This document shows positions 46,259 through 55,545 of a stretch of 64,000 nucleotides of DNA, in pieces. Each line of letters begins with the position of its first letter. Positions within the stretch are counted from its first letter, which is position 1. The notes under the pieces were generated by a model that saw only the letters and a program-made list of their open reading frames with translations, did no database searches and was not told the DNA's origin. The translations under genes and the position numbers were made by a program. The DNA is from Sphingomonas hominis (GTDB lineage Bacteria; Pseudomonadota; Alphaproteobacteria; Sphingomonadales; Sphingomonadaceae), in contig NZ_JABULH010000006.1 in NCBI RefSeq assembly GCF_013328205.1, forward strand, positions 124,001 through 188,000, read 5' to 3'.

Positions 46259-47122
46259 TCAGGCACCCCCAGCAAACGCATCGCGGTGATCGCGCAGGAA
46301 AGCCGCGAAATCGCGCGGCGGCTGGCCGGTCAGGCGTTCGACCTCGCTTGTTGGATCGATGTCATGGTGGCCCGCCACCATGTCGCTGAACTGCGCGACC
46401 AGCCCGTTTGCCATCCACCGCGAATTGCCGGTCAGTCGCAAGACGGTGCGGAACACCGGCGTGGGCAGGTCCAGATAGCGCACGCCGCGACCGATCAGGC
46501 CGGACAAGCGCGCGGCAGCCTCCGTCATGTCGAAGGTTTCGGGCCCGGTCAGGAAATAGGTGGCGCGGCTATGCCCCTCCTGCGTCAGCACGGCTGCGGC
46601 AACCCGCGCGATGTCACGCGCGTCGATCCAGGAAAGCGATCCCTTGCCGGCGCCGAGCGGCAGATAGCCTTTCGCGACCGGTTTGGTGAACCACAGGAAG
46701 TTCTGCATGAACGCGGTCGGCATCAGGATCGTCCAATCGACCCCCGACGCGCGCAGGTGATGATCGATCAGCGCGTGCGCCCTCGCCCAGGGGATCCGTG
46801 AGCGAACGTTGCAGTCGGAGGCGGAGATCTTGACGATGCGGCCGACACCGGCGCGCTTGGCGGCATCAATCGCTGCCGTTTCCTGCACTAGTTGGGCGGG
46901 GGTGGGTGCGGTGACGAGGAATAATGTGTCGATGCCGGTCATCGCGGGTGTCAGCGTCTCGGGTCGGTCGAGATCGCCCAGGACGGCGTCGATGCCATTG
47001 CTGTGGAGGCGGTCGACCTGCTCCTGCTTGCGGGCCATTGCTCTGAACGGCGTGCCCATTTGCTGCAGCAGCCGGCAGACTTCACCGCCGATGCCGCCGG
47101 TGGCGCCTAGAACCAGGATCAT
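46259..47122 (-). CDS. NmrA-type NAD(P)-binding oxidoreductase-like protein
   Basis: A 287-residue Rossmann protein starting MILVLGATGGIGGEVCRLLQ (GxxGxxG). It has the atypical-SDR order: DAVLGDLDRPETL, TLFLVTAPTPAQLVQETAA, KISASDCNV, and a helical C-terminus. The classical YxxxK pair is not obvious, which is common in NmrA/quinone-oxidoreductase-2-like members. It starts four bases inside the upstream MarR-type gene (ATGA). The regulator and enzyme probably respond to the same small molecule. Confidence 0.85.
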   Translation of the reverse strand: MILVLGATGGIGGEVCRLLQQMGTPFRAMARKQEQVDRLHSNGIDAVLGDLDRPETLTPAMTGIDTLFLVTAPTPAQLVQETAAIDAAKRAGVGRIVKISASDCNVRSRIPWARAHALIDHHLRASGVDWTILMPTAFMQNFLWFTKPVAKGYLPLGAGKGSLSWIDARDIARVAAAVLTQEGHSRATYFLTGPETFDMTEAAARLSGLIGRGVRYLDLPTPVFRTVLRLTGNSRWMANGLVAQFSDMVAGHHDIDPTSEVERLTGQPPRDFAAFLRDHRDAFAGGA

Positions 47123-47619
47123 GGCACATTTCCTTCAGGAATGCTGGAGGGTTGAGGCGTTGTGGCTGCGACACCGTCGAGCCGTTCCGAAATGACCGCC
47201 ATCATCTCGCCCAATGTCGCGATCGCGGCTTGCAGGCGCTCGGCCCCGATCCGCTCGGCGATGGCTTGATCGAGCGGCGCGACAGCGTTCTCCGCACCCA
47301 TGACCGCCGCGACACCGGCGGGGGTCAGCACGACGAGCTTGGCGCGCTGGTGGTGGGGATTGGTCTGGAAATCGACCATTCCGCGCTCGGCAAGCACGTC
47401 GACGATGCGCTGCACCGCCTGCCGGGTGAAACCCATGTTGCGGGCGATGGAGGCCGTGGGCAGCGGCACGGGCGAGTAGCGTAGCGCCGCGAGTACCTGC
47501 CACCAGGCGCTGGTCAGCCCAAGATGCGCGACGAGCTCGTTACCGGCACCGATCAGCCGGCCGTTCGCCGCGAAGATTGCGAGTGCTAGCTCGCGAACGG
47601 TTTCAATCTTGTCCCTCAC
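47119..47619 (-). CDS. MarR-family transcriptional regulator
   Basis: A 166-residue winged-helix protein. The HTH is PTASIARNMGFTRQAVQRIV and the wing is FQTNPHHQRAKLVVLTPAGV, between N- and C-terminal dimerisation helices. It overlaps the NmrA-type gene by four bases and would regulate that pair. A TGACA-N6-TGTCA palindrome lies 20 bases ahead of its start. Confidence 0.88.
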   Translation of the reverse strand: MRDKIETVRELALAIFAANGRLIGAGNELVAHLGLTSAWWQVLAALRYSPVPLPTASIARNMGFTRQAVQRIVDVLAERGMVDFQTNPHHQRAKLVVLTPAGVAAVMGAENAVAPLDQAIAERIGAERLQAAIATLGEMMAVISERLDGVAATTPQPSSIPEGNVP

Positions 47620-47639
47620 ACGACAACCTGCTTCCGATA

Positions 47640-47655
47640 TGACATCATATTGTCA
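47640..47655. promoter_or_regulatory. Candidate MarR operator
   Basis: TGACATCATATTGTCA is a perfect TGACA/TGTCA inverted repeat with a 6-base centre in an AT-rich patch. Its position just upstream of the MarR-type start, where the -10 region is expected, fits autorepression. Confidence 0.5.
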
Positions 47656-47771
47656 ATTGAGAACGTGGCTTTTTGTTCCTGCTGCTCACATTGATCGACA
47701 CGTCGGCAGGTGCAGGACATGCGAGGTTAGCGCATCCGTTCCATCCTTCGTCGGGCGTTCCCGCTGCCTTG

Positions 47772-48074
47772 ATGGCCGGTCTAGCGGAGCGCCCACTTTA
47801 CCGTTTGTTCGTCACTTTCTCGCATATGCGCGGCATGCCGACACCGCAGCTTGCGACCCTATCCGAAAGCCTCGGCGACGGTGCCGCGGAAGAGTTGCCG
47901 CCGATGCTGCAGCAAAGCCTGGCACGCCACCGCGACAATTTGTCGTCGATGGTTGCGGCACTTCGTGCGGCCGGCTTGGACGAAGCGAGTATCGAACGCC
48001 ACCTGGCGGTGCTGATCGATAGCTACCGCGCCGAGCTTGCCGCAGCCTTTCTTCACCTGACGAGCCAGGCATGA
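47772..48074 (+). CDS. Small conserved helical protein upstream of a diguanylate cyclase
   Basis: A roughly 100-residue protein read from ATG 47772 (MAGLAERPLYRLFVTFSHMR). Later blocks include ATLSESLGDGAAEELPPMLQ and SIERHLAVLIDSYRAELAAA, predicted helical. No domain was recognised. An in-frame TTG at 47673 would add 33 unrelated-looking residues; neither start has a strong ribosome binding site. Its stop overlaps the ATG of the GAF-GGDEF gene (ATGA), so it may be a partner of the cyclase. Confidence 0.55.
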   Translation: MAGLAERPLYRLFVTFSHMRGMPTPQLATLSESLGDGAAEELPPMLQQSLARHRDNLSSMVAALRAAGLDEASIERHLAVLIDSYRAELAAAFLHLTSQA

Positions 48075-49072
48075 TGTCCGAGCCTTTCACCGACGAGCCG
48101 GCCCGACTGGCGGCGCTTCGCCGCCTGGATGTCCTCGACACCGCGCCTGAGGAGCAGTTCGACAAGATCGTGGCATTGGTCCGCACCGTGCTGGGCGTGC
48201 CGATCGCGACCGTGACGCTGGTCGATGCGCACCGGCAATGGTTCAAGGCGCATCACGGGATGCCGGTGACGGAGACGCCGCGGTCAACATCGTTCTGCAC
48301 GCATACGGTCGCCGCGCGCGCGCCACTGGCGATCGCCGACGCATTGCTGGACCCGCGGGTCGCCGACAGCCCGCTGGTGACCGGCGATCCGTTCATCCGC
48401 GCCTATCTGGGTGTGCCGCTGATCACCGCCGACGGGCATGCGGTCGGCGCGTTGTGCGCGATCGACACAATGCCCCGCGCGTTCACCCCCGCCCAAGTCG
48501 AGGTGCTGGCAGGATTCGCGCGCCTGGTGGTCGACGAATTGGAGTTGCGTCAGATCGCGACCACCGACCAATTGACCGGAAGCCTGTCGCGCCGCGGCTT
48601 TCTGGCGACACTCGATCGCGAAATCGCGCGCAGCCGGCGCTACAACCGCCCGATCACCCTCGCCGTCCTCGACGTCGATCATTTCAAGCGCATCAACGAT
48701 GCTCACGGTCACCCCGCGGGCGACGCGGTGCTGCGACAACTCGTTGCCTGCTGCGTCCGGACGCTGCGACCGGCTGATCTTGTTGGACGGCTCGGCGGCG
48801 AGGAATTCGCGATCCTGCTACCCGAAACCGACGAACGCGCCGCGCTGCTCACGATCGAGCGGGTGCGCTGCTCGGTCGCCGCCGCCGACTTCGAGATCGG
48901 CGCAGGTGCTCGCCTGCGCGTGACCGCGAGCTTTGGTGTGGCTACGCTTGGCCACGACGATGACGCGAACACGTGGCTGAAGCATGCGGACCTGGGCCTC
49001 TACGCGGCCAAGAAAGCCGGGCGCAATTGCGTCGAGATCATCAGCAGTCGATGCGACGATCAAGCGGCTTGA
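48071..49072 (+). CDS. GAF-GGDEF diguanylate cyclase
   Basis: A 333-residue soluble protein. The GAF domain covers about 20-155 (TVTLVDAHRQWFKAHHGMPV; STSFCTHTVAARAPLAIADA; LGVPLITADGHAVGALCAID). The GGDEF domain covers about 160-325, with the active motif GGEEF at 242-246 and an intact RxxD inhibitory site (RPAD, 233-236). It should make c-di-GMP with product inhibition, driven by a small-molecule or redox signal at GAF. Confidence 0.93.
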   Translation: MMSEPFTDEPARLAALRRLDVLDTAPEEQFDKIVALVRTVLGVPIATVTLVDAHRQWFKAHHGMPVTETPRSTSFCTHTVAARAPLAIADALLDPRVADSPLVTGDPFIRAYLGVPLITADGHAVGALCAIDTMPRAFTPAQVEVLAGFARLVVDELELRQIATTDQLTGSLSRRGFLATLDREIARSRRYNRPITLAVLDVDHFKRINDAHGHPAGDAVLRQLVACCVRTLRPADLVGRLGGEEFAILLPETDERAALLTIERVRCSVAAADFEIGAGARLRVTASFGVATLGHDDDANTWLKHADLGLYAAKKAGRNCVEIISSRCDDQAA

Positions 49073-49137
49073 GCAACAGGCCGACGGTACCCGAAGGACA
49101 GCGGATCGCTGCAGCCCGGGGATCCTCGCCGCTGGTT

Positions 49138-51864
49138 CTATTTAGTTTTACCTCCGTCATCGGATCGCGTCGCGGCTGGCGAAGCCATGCTCATGATGAG
49201 CGCGAGGCTCGCGGCAAGATCCGAGGCCTTGAAGGGCTTGGTCAGCCGCGGCAGCTCGGGTGACAGATCCGCCACATTGGCATAGCCCGATACCACGAGC
49301 ACCGGCAGCTTGGGCAAGGTGTCGCGCAGCGCAAAGGCCAGGTCCACCCCGCTCATCCCCGCCATGAGATGATCGGTGACGAGCAGATCGGGCGTCGTGC
49401 CATCAGCGACGAAGGCAATCGCTTCCTCGGCTGACTCCGCCTCGACCACTTCGTAGCCAAGCTCCATCAGCATGTCCGCCGTACTGGCGCGAACGATGGC
49501 CTCGTCATCGACGAGGAGCACCAGACCACGCAGGGTAGCGACACTTGCCGGAGGGGATGCCGCAGTTTCCGCTTCTGCGACCTGGACGCTCACCGGCAGC
49601 CACAGCTCGACGTTGGTGCCGATACCTTCCCGGCTGTTGATGGTCAGCGCCCCGCCGAGCTGCGCCGCGAGGCCGTGTGCCATCGACAGGCCCAGCCCCG
49701 TCCCCCTGCCGATCCCCTTTGTAGAGAAAAAGGGTTCGATCGCCCGCGCCAGTGTCGCCTCGTCCATGCCCGTTCCGCTGTCGGCGACCGATAGCCGGAC
49801 ATAATGCCCTCGCTTGAGTGCGCCACGGGCTTCGCGCACGCTGTCCCGTGTGGCGCTGATGCGAAGCGTGCCGCCGTGCGGCATCGCGTCCCGAGCGTTC
49901 ACGCCCAGGTTCAGCAGCGCCATTTCGAGTTGATTGGCGTCCGCTTTCGCGAGCGGCAGATCATCTGCCACCTCCAGTACGACGCGAACCTGCGGACCCG
50001 TCGTACTGGCAAGCAGTTCCGCCATGCCTTCCACCAGCCGGCTGACATTGACCGCGGCAGGCTGCAGCGGTTGTCGCCGCGCGAAGGCGAGCAGGCGTTG
50101 CACCAATAATCTCGCCTTGTCGGCGGACTGGATCGCGCCGTCGATCAGCCGCTGCTCCCGCTCGCCGCCCACACCTTTACGCTGCAGCAGATCGAGCGCG
50201 CCGATGATGGGGGTGAGCAGATTGTTGAAGTCGTGGGCGACGCCGCCGGTCAGCTGCCCCATCGCCTCCATTTTCTGGCTCTGCCGCAATGCTTCCTGCG
50301 CTTGCAGCAGTTCGTGCGCGGCTTCGCGCTCCTGCGTGACGTCGCGACCGACCGCGTAGAACACGTCGCCTTCGGGCACGAGGGTCCAGGATATCCAACG
50401 CCAACTGCCATCGGCATGGGCGATCCGGTCCTCGAACCGCTCGACCTTATCGCCCTGCAGCAATCGCTCCATCACGGCCTGGACGGCGAGATGGTCATCA
50501 GGATGCACCTGTTCGCGGAACGACATTGCCAGCAGCGTCGCGGCATCACGCCCCAGCGTCGTTTCCCAAGCCGGGTTGATGGCCTTCAGAAAGCCGTCGA
50601 AACCCATGATCGCCAGGAGATCAGGACTCATCTCCCACACGCGGTTGCGCTCCGCGGTTTGGCGCGCGACCTCCTGTTCAAGCTGTTCGTTCAGTTGCTG
50701 CAGGCGGATTTCGACCGCCTTGCGCTCGGTGATATCGATGGCGGTGCCGATGACGCGAACGCAGTGGTCGTGCGCGTCGAACAGTCCGCGCCCCTTGGCC
50801 GCCACCCACCGCACGACGCCGTCCTCCTTACCGATGGTGCGATATTCGACGTCGTAGAGGGTGCGGCGATGCGGATCGCTGGCGGAATCGTACGCCGCGA
50901 GCGTCTTCTCGCGGTCGTCGGGATGCACGCCGTCGCGGTAATCATCCAAGGTCACCGGCACGTCGGGCGAGATACCGAACATCGCTTTAATGCGCGTCGG
51001 CCAGAACATGCGCCCGGTAGCCTGGTCGACATCCCATTGGCCGATCTCCGCCACCTCGAGCGCGAGCCGCAACTGCTCCTCGCTCAACGCCAGCCGCTCC
51101 TCGGCCTCGCGACGCTCGTGAATGTCGATCACCGAGCCGACATAGCCGAGATAGGTGCCGTCATCGCCGAACCGCGGGCTCGCAGCGTCAATCGCCCAGC
51201 GATACGCGCCGGACGCATGCCGCAGCCGGTATTCGACCCGGAACGAGCGTCGTTCCGCGTTGGCGACGACGAAGGCGTCCTGCGCGCGCTGCCGGTCGTC
51301 CGGATGTGTCGCGTCCAGCCAGCCGAAACCCTCCGCCTGCGCCGGCGTCTGGCCGGTGAACTCATACCATTGCCGATTGAGGTAGCTGCAATAGCCAGAT
51401 GGGTCGGTGACCCACATCATGACCGGCGCATGATCGGCCATGTTACGGAAGCGGCTCTCGCTCTCGCGCAGCGCTGCGTCGCGCGCTTTTTCCGCGGTCA
51501 GGTCCCGCGCCTCGATGATCGTGCCGATCGGCTGGCCGTCGTCGCCCAAGATCGGCGAGGCGGTGAACGCGACCGGATAGAAATGCCCGTCCTTGTGGAC
51601 GAACACCTCCTCCCCCTGCATGCGCTCGCGTTCGGGAAAGGCGCGGTCGATGGGACATTCCGCCAGCGGATAAGGGCTTCCGTCGGGGCGCTGATGATGG
51701 ACCACGTCATGCAACGGGCGGTCCAGCGCTTCTTCCAGTCTATAGCCGGTCAAGGCCTCCGCCGCGGCGTTCATGAAGATGCATTGCTGGCGATCGTCCA
51801 TCAGAAAGATCGCCATCGTCGAATTGTTGACAATGGCGTTCAATCGCCGCTTGGTCGATCTCAT
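49138..51864 (-). CDS. Hybrid histidine kinase with four PAS domains and a receiver
   Basis: A 908-residue protein without membrane segments. Four PAS/PAC units run from about 5 to 520 (NSTMAIFLMDDRQQCIFMNA; HAPVMMWVTDPSGYCSYLN; a third starting LRLALEVAEIGQWDV; a fourth starting WEMSPDLLAIMGFDGFL). The phospho-acceptor histidine is in GGVAHDFNNLLTPI. The ATPase has NLGVNARDAMPHGG, DSGTGMD and GRGTGLGLSM. A C-terminal receiver (about 780-895) has LLVDDEAIVRAS and the acceptor Asp in LLVTDHLMAGMSG. A separate response regulator is not nearby; output may be through phosphotransfer. Confidence 0.93.
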   Translation of the reverse strand: MRSTKRRLNAIVNNSTMAIFLMDDRQQCIFMNAAAEALTGYRLEEALDRPLHDVVHHQRPDGSPYPLAECPIDRAFPERERMQGEEVFVHKDGHFYPVAFTASPILGDDGQPIGTIIEARDLTAEKARDAALRESESRFRNMADHAPVMMWVTDPSGYCSYLNRQWYEFTGQTPAQAEGFGWLDATHPDDRQRAQDAFVVANAERRSFRVEYRLRHASGAYRWAIDAASPRFGDDGTYLGYVGSVIDIHERREAEERLALSEEQLRLALEVAEIGQWDVDQATGRMFWPTRIKAMFGISPDVPVTLDDYRDGVHPDDREKTLAAYDSASDPHRRTLYDVEYRTIGKEDGVVRWVAAKGRGLFDAHDHCVRVIGTAIDITERKAVEIRLQQLNEQLEQEVARQTAERNRVWEMSPDLLAIMGFDGFLKAINPAWETTLGRDAATLLAMSFREQVHPDDHLAVQAVMERLLQGDKVERFEDRIAHADGSWRWISWTLVPEGDVFYAVGRDVTQEREAAHELLQAQEALRQSQKMEAMGQLTGGVAHDFNNLLTPIIGALDLLQRKGVGGEREQRLIDGAIQSADKARLLVQRLLAFARRQPLQPAAVNVSRLVEGMAELLASTTGPQVRVVLEVADDLPLAKADANQLEMALLNLGVNARDAMPHGGTLRISATRDSVREARGALKRGHYVRLSVADSGTGMDEATLARAIEPFFSTKGIGRGTGLGLSMAHGLAAQLGGALTINSREGIGTNVELWLPVSVQVAEAETAASPPASVATLRGLVLLVDDEAIVRASTADMLMELGYEVVEAESAEEAIAFVADGTTPDLLVTDHLMAGMSGVDLAFALRDTLPKLPVLVVSGYANVADLSPELPRLTKPFKASDLAASLALIMSMASPAATRSDDGGKTK

Positions 51865-52050
51865 CGAATATGCCCTTCAGGTCCGCCTGAACCGCTGCGA
51901 CCGGGGTGCCGTCGCGCGGTGGTATTTATACCAACGGCGCCTGCTCAAAAGCACTAAGTCTCGGCAGGGCGTGCGGTCGTGGCGATCAAAGGCGGCCCGT
52001 ATCGGACCCGGAACAAAGCGTGACGCGTTGATGCGCGAAAGGGAGTTCAC

Positions 52051-52224
52051 ATGTCCGAGACTGCACAGGAATGCCGCGACCGCGCGGCCGCGTTGCGCGC
52101 CACGCACGGTACCAGCCCGTTGACGAATGTGCGTGACCGCTACGAAGCAGCCGCGTTGAAGTGGGAAGCGATGGCGGAAACGGCGGAACGCATCGTCAAG
52201 CAGCGGGCTGCCAGGTGTGGTTGA
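52051..52224 (+). CDS. Short acidic/basic helical ORF, 57 aa
   Basis: The ATG at 52051 follows AGGGAG with good spacing. The product, MSETAQECRDRAAALRATHG through NVRDRYEAAALKWEAMAETA to a C-terminal IVKQRAARCG, is one predicted amphipathic helix pair with a typical codon composition. It lies between the divergent kinase gene and the patatin gene. No family is recognised, but short proteins of this RYxxAAxxWExMAExAE type recur in sphingomonads. Confidence 0.6.
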   Translation: MSETAQECRDRAAALRATHGTSPLTNVRDRYEAAALKWEAMAETAERIVKQRAARCG

Positions 52225-52301
52225 TCGGTGATGGCGGCCGCTAGCAGCTGTTCGAGCGTGAACATGCTCCCGTAAAGCATTCTCGAGCAGGACCTTGTTG
52301 C

Positions 52302-53309
52302 ATGATGCCCGATGTCGCGGTTGTTCTGGTCTTGAGCGGTGGAAACGCGCTCGGCGCCTTTCAGGCGGGCTTGTACGAGGCTTTGCACGCCCATGACCTG
52401 GAGCCGGAGTGGGTCGTTGGCACATCGGTGGGCGCCATCAATGCGGCGTTGATCGCCGGCTCGCCTGCCGAGCGACGCGTCGGAACGCTGCGGAGCTTCT
52501 GGCAATCGCATGTTGTCGGCCCACTTGACCTCACCCATCCGTGGCTCTCCCCCGAGATGGAGACCGCGCGCCGGAGCACCGCCGCCGCTTGGACCGCCGT
52601 GGCAGGCAGGTACGGCGTCTTCGGGCCGATATTGTCCGCGAAGCTGCCCGGCTTTCATGATGCGCCCTCGATTTACGAAACGGATCAACTGGCGGCCACG
52701 CTCGAGCGGCTGGTCGACTTCGACCGGCTGAACGATGGTGCCTGCCGGTTCACCGCCACTGCCGTCGATGTTACCAATGGTGAGGATGTCGTGTTTGATA
52801 CCGCCACCCAGTCGGTCAGGCCCGAGCACATCCGCGCCAGCGCGGCGTTGCCGGTCCTGTTTCCACCAGTCGAGGTTGACGGCCGGTGGCTCGTCGATGG
52901 TGGGCTCTCAGCCAACCTTCCGCTCGATCCTGTTCTCGCCGATCCGCCATCGCGGCCCACCTTGTGCATCGCAGTGGACCTGCTGCCCTTGTCCGGTGAA
53001 CGACCGCGAACCTTGGGGGAAGCGTCGGGGCGGATGCAGGATCTGATGTTTGCGGCGCAATCCCGCCGCAGCATCGCGCGCTGGCAAGCTGCTTATGAGG
53101 GACGCACTGACCGCCGCGTCACGCTGGTCAGGATACCTTACGCGGATCAGGGTGACGAAATCGCGGGCAAGGCGCTCGACTTCTCCGGCCCGACGATCGC
53201 CAAGCGCTGGAGCGCGGGCCACCGTGCCGGGGTGCGGCTCGTGGACGCCATCAACGCGGGTGCGATCGCGGTGGGTGCTGTGGGCCTGAACGCAACGGTT
53301 GTCACCTAA
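52302..53309 (+). CDS. Patatin-like phospholipase
   Basis: A 335-residue serine hydrolase of the patatin fold. The oxyanion loop is LSGGNALGAFQAG, the nucleophile Ser is in VGTSVGAINAALIAG (GxSxG, about residue 46), and the catalytic Asp is in LVDGGLSANLP (DGG, about 205). It has no signal peptide, so it acts in the cytoplasm or at the inner leaflet. Members release fatty acids from membrane lipids. It appears monocistronic and convergent with the chromate genes. Confidence 0.9.
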   Translation: MMPDVAVVLVLSGGNALGAFQAGLYEALHAHDLEPEWVVGTSVGAINAALIAGSPAERRVGTLRSFWQSHVVGPLDLTHPWLSPEMETARRSTAAAWTAVAGRYGVFGPILSAKLPGFHDAPSIYETDQLAATLERLVDFDRLNDGACRFTATAVDVTNGEDVVFDTATQSVRPEHIRASAALPVLFPPVEVDGRWLVDGGLSANLPLDPVLADPPSRPTLCIAVDLLPLSGERPRTLGEASGRMQDLMFAAQSRRSIARWQAAYEGRTDRRVTLVRIPYADQGDEIAGKALDFSGPTIAKRWSAGHRAGVRLVDAINAGAIAVGAVGLNATVVT

Positions 53310-53329
53310 GCCTCGCAGGATCGCTGCGC

Positions 53330-54724
53330 CTACATCACGCCGAGACCGTAGAACGCGAGACCGCATGATGAGGAAGCCAGCAGGGTCGTGATGACGCCCG
53401 CCCGCGTCATGAAGATCATGTAGCCGGCACCCAGTGACAGAACGAACGCGGCCGGATCGATGCTGGTCAGCACCGGCGCATCGAAGCGGAACGGCCCAGC
53501 CGCCACCAACGTCGTCTCGCGGAACAGCGTGTGCAGTGCGAACCATATTGCGAGGTTGAGGACGACGCCCACGACCGCGGCGGTGATCGCGGATAATGCA
53601 CCGGCGACCGCGGCATTGCCACGAAGCCGCTCGATGAACGGCGCGCCGAGAAAGATCCACAGGAAGCAGGGCACGAACGTCACCCAGGTCGCGAGCAGAC
53701 CGCCCAGGGTGCCGGCGACCAGCGGAGACAGGGCACCGGGATCGCGGTAAGCGCCGAGAAAGCCGACGAATTGCAGCACCATGACGAGCGGTCCGGGCGT
53801 CGTCTCCGCCATGCCCAGTCCGTCGAGCATCTCCTTTGGCCCCAGCCAGCCGTAATTCTCGACCGCCTGCTGCGCGACATAAGCGAGGACGGCATAGGCG
53901 CCGCCGAACGTGACCATCGCCATCGTCGAGAAGAAGGTGGCGATGCGGCTGAACACGTTATCCGGACCAAGCGTGACCAGCAGCACCGCGACCGGCACGA
54001 GCCACAGCGCCAGACAGACCAGCGCCGTGCGGATCGTCTCAGCCCAGGTCGGTCGCGCATGGGCCGGCAACTCTTCGCCGAGCAGCGTGTCGGCATCGGC
54101 TACGGTCGCGCCCTTGGACGCGCCATGGCCGCCGCCCCGGAAAGCCTTGCTGCCCTGGCGGGTGGACCACCAGCCGATGGTGCCGGCACCCAGCACGATC
54201 AGCGGGAACGGCGCGCCGCCGAAGAAGATCAACACGAAGGCCAGTGCAGCCAGCACCCTCGCCGGCGTCGATGTGAGCGCCCGGCCGCCGATCCGCACCA
54301 CCGCCTGGAGCACGACTGCCAGCACCGCGCATTTGAGGCCGAAGAACAGTGCCGAGACGATGCCGACACGACCGTAGAGAACATAGATCCAGCTCAGCGC
54401 CATGATCGCGACGGCACCGGGCATGATGAACAGGACACCGGCGACGATGCCGCCCTTCGTGCGGTGCATCAGCCAACCGATATAGGTGGCGAGCTGCTGT
54501 GCCTCCGGTCCGGGCAGCAACATGCAATAGTTGAGCGCGTGCAGGAACCGTTGCTCCCCGATCCAGCGTTTCTCATCAACGAGGATGCGATGCATGACCG
54601 CAATCTGTCCGGCTGGACCACCGAACGACAGCATGGCGATGCGCAGCCAGACCCAGAAGGCTTGGCCGAGCGTGACCGGTTCCGCGCGCACCGGAGCCGT
54701 GGCCTGGGCTGTCACCGCGCTCAT
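53330..54724 (-). CDS. chrA: Chromate ion transporter, long-chain CHR family
   Basis: A 464-residue membrane protein of two homologous halves, each with the CHR signature: LSFGGPAGQIAVMHRILVDE with LLPGPEAQQLATYIG in the first half, and VTFGGAYAVLAYVAQQAVEN with METTPGPLVMVLQFVG-like sequence in the second. It exports chromate. The ATG at 54724 overlaps the stop of the rhodanese/ChrB gene (ATGA), giving a two-gene resistance operon. Confidence 0.93.
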   Translation of the reverse strand: MSAVTAQATAPVRAEPVTLGQAFWVWLRIAMLSFGGPAGQIAVMHRILVDEKRWIGEQRFLHALNYCMLLPGPEAQQLATYIGWLMHRTKGGIVAGVLFIMPGAVAIMALSWIYVLYGRVGIVSALFFGLKCAVLAVVLQAVVRIGGRALTSTPARVLAALAFVLIFFGGAPFPLIVLGAGTIGWWSTRQGSKAFRGGGHGASKGATVADADTLLGEELPAHARPTWAETIRTALVCLALWLVPVAVLLVTLGPDNVFSRIATFFSTMAMVTFGGAYAVLAYVAQQAVENYGWLGPKEMLDGLGMAETTPGPLVMVLQFVGFLGAYRDPGALSPLVAGTLGGLLATWVTFVPCFLWIFLGAPFIERLRGNAAVAGALSAITAAVVGVVLNLAIWFALHTLFRETTLVAAGPFRFDAPVLTSIDPAAFVLSLGAGYMIFMTRAGVITTLLASSSCGLAFYGLGVM

Positions 54725-55545
54725 GCCGACACCTTGCGGCGCGTGGGCTGATGCGAGGACCAATTGTGCTTCTCGCCCTGTGCGTCACGGCACCAGCGAT
54801 AAAGCGCGTCGTACACCGCCATGCCGGCTTCGAGCTGGGCGTGGTCGTCGCTGTGGATGCGCGACAGGCCAAGCGAGATGGCGAGCAGTCCGGCCGCTTC
54901 GGGAACCAGATCGAGGCAATCGGTATCGGCGCCGCGAACGATCGCCGCCAAGCGCACCAGTGGTTCATGCGTCTCCAGCCCGAACGCCTGGATCATCACG
55001 TCGAAGGTGCATCGCTCGCCGCGATGGCTCCAGAACACGCCTTGGTCCGCGACGTCGAACGGTTCGGCCTGCTGCTGCGCAGCGACAGCCAGCACCTCGC
55101 CTGGGGCGACGAACAGGAAGCGCGCGTCGGGATCGACGAAGCGCCGGATCAGCCAGGGACAGGCGATGCGATCGACCTTGGGCCGCGCCCGCGTGACCCA
55201 CCAGGTTCGCCCGTCGTCGTGGCGCGGCGGCAGATGGGCCAGGGATATGGTAGGCAGGCCACTTGCTGCCCATGCAACGAACCCGCCTTCGAGCACTTCG
55301 GCCGCTACGCCCTCACTGCGCAGAATGGCCGCGGCAGCAACGGCCGAGCCGCCGCCGTCATTGTCAACGACGATTGTGCCGGATCCGGCAGCATACCCCC
55401 AGCGGGTTGGGTCAGCATGTGCCGGGAACAGCGATCCTGGAATGGCTTCTGTTGGGCTCTCACGCAGATCGACGATAGGCGGTGCGCTGGCAGAAGCGAC
55501 GAGGCGGGCGAGTTTGTCCGGTGTGATAGCGTTTAAAGCAGGCAT
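54721..55545 (-). CDS. Rhodanese-ChrB fusion protein (chromate resistance)
   Basis: A 274-residue protein. The N-terminal rhodanese-like domain (about 5-105) has IVDLRESPTEAIPGSLFPAH and VVDNDGGGSAVAAAAILRSE, but a serine-free Asp-Gly-Gly replaces the usual active cysteine loop (DNDGGG). The C-terminal ChrB domain (about 125-270) has WWVTRARPKVDRIACPWLIR, FDVADQGVFWSHRGERCTFD and RGADTDCLDLVPEAAGLL. GAGGGAC precedes the ATG at 55545. ChrB proteins sense or help resist chromate. It is the first gene before chrA. Confidence 0.88.
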   Translation of the reverse strand: MPALNAITPDKLARLVASASAPPIVDLRESPTEAIPGSLFPAHADPTRWGYAAGSGTIVVDNDGGGSAVAAAAILRSEGVAAEVLEGGFVAWAASGLPTISLAHLPPRHDDGRTWWVTRARPKVDRIACPWLIRRFVDPDARFLFVAPGEVLAVAAQQQAEPFDVADQGVFWSHRGERCTFDVMIQAFGLETHEPLVRLAAIVRGADTDCLDLVPEAAGLLAISLGLSRIHSDDHAQLEAGMAVYDALYRWCRDAQGEKHNWSSHQPTRRKVSA

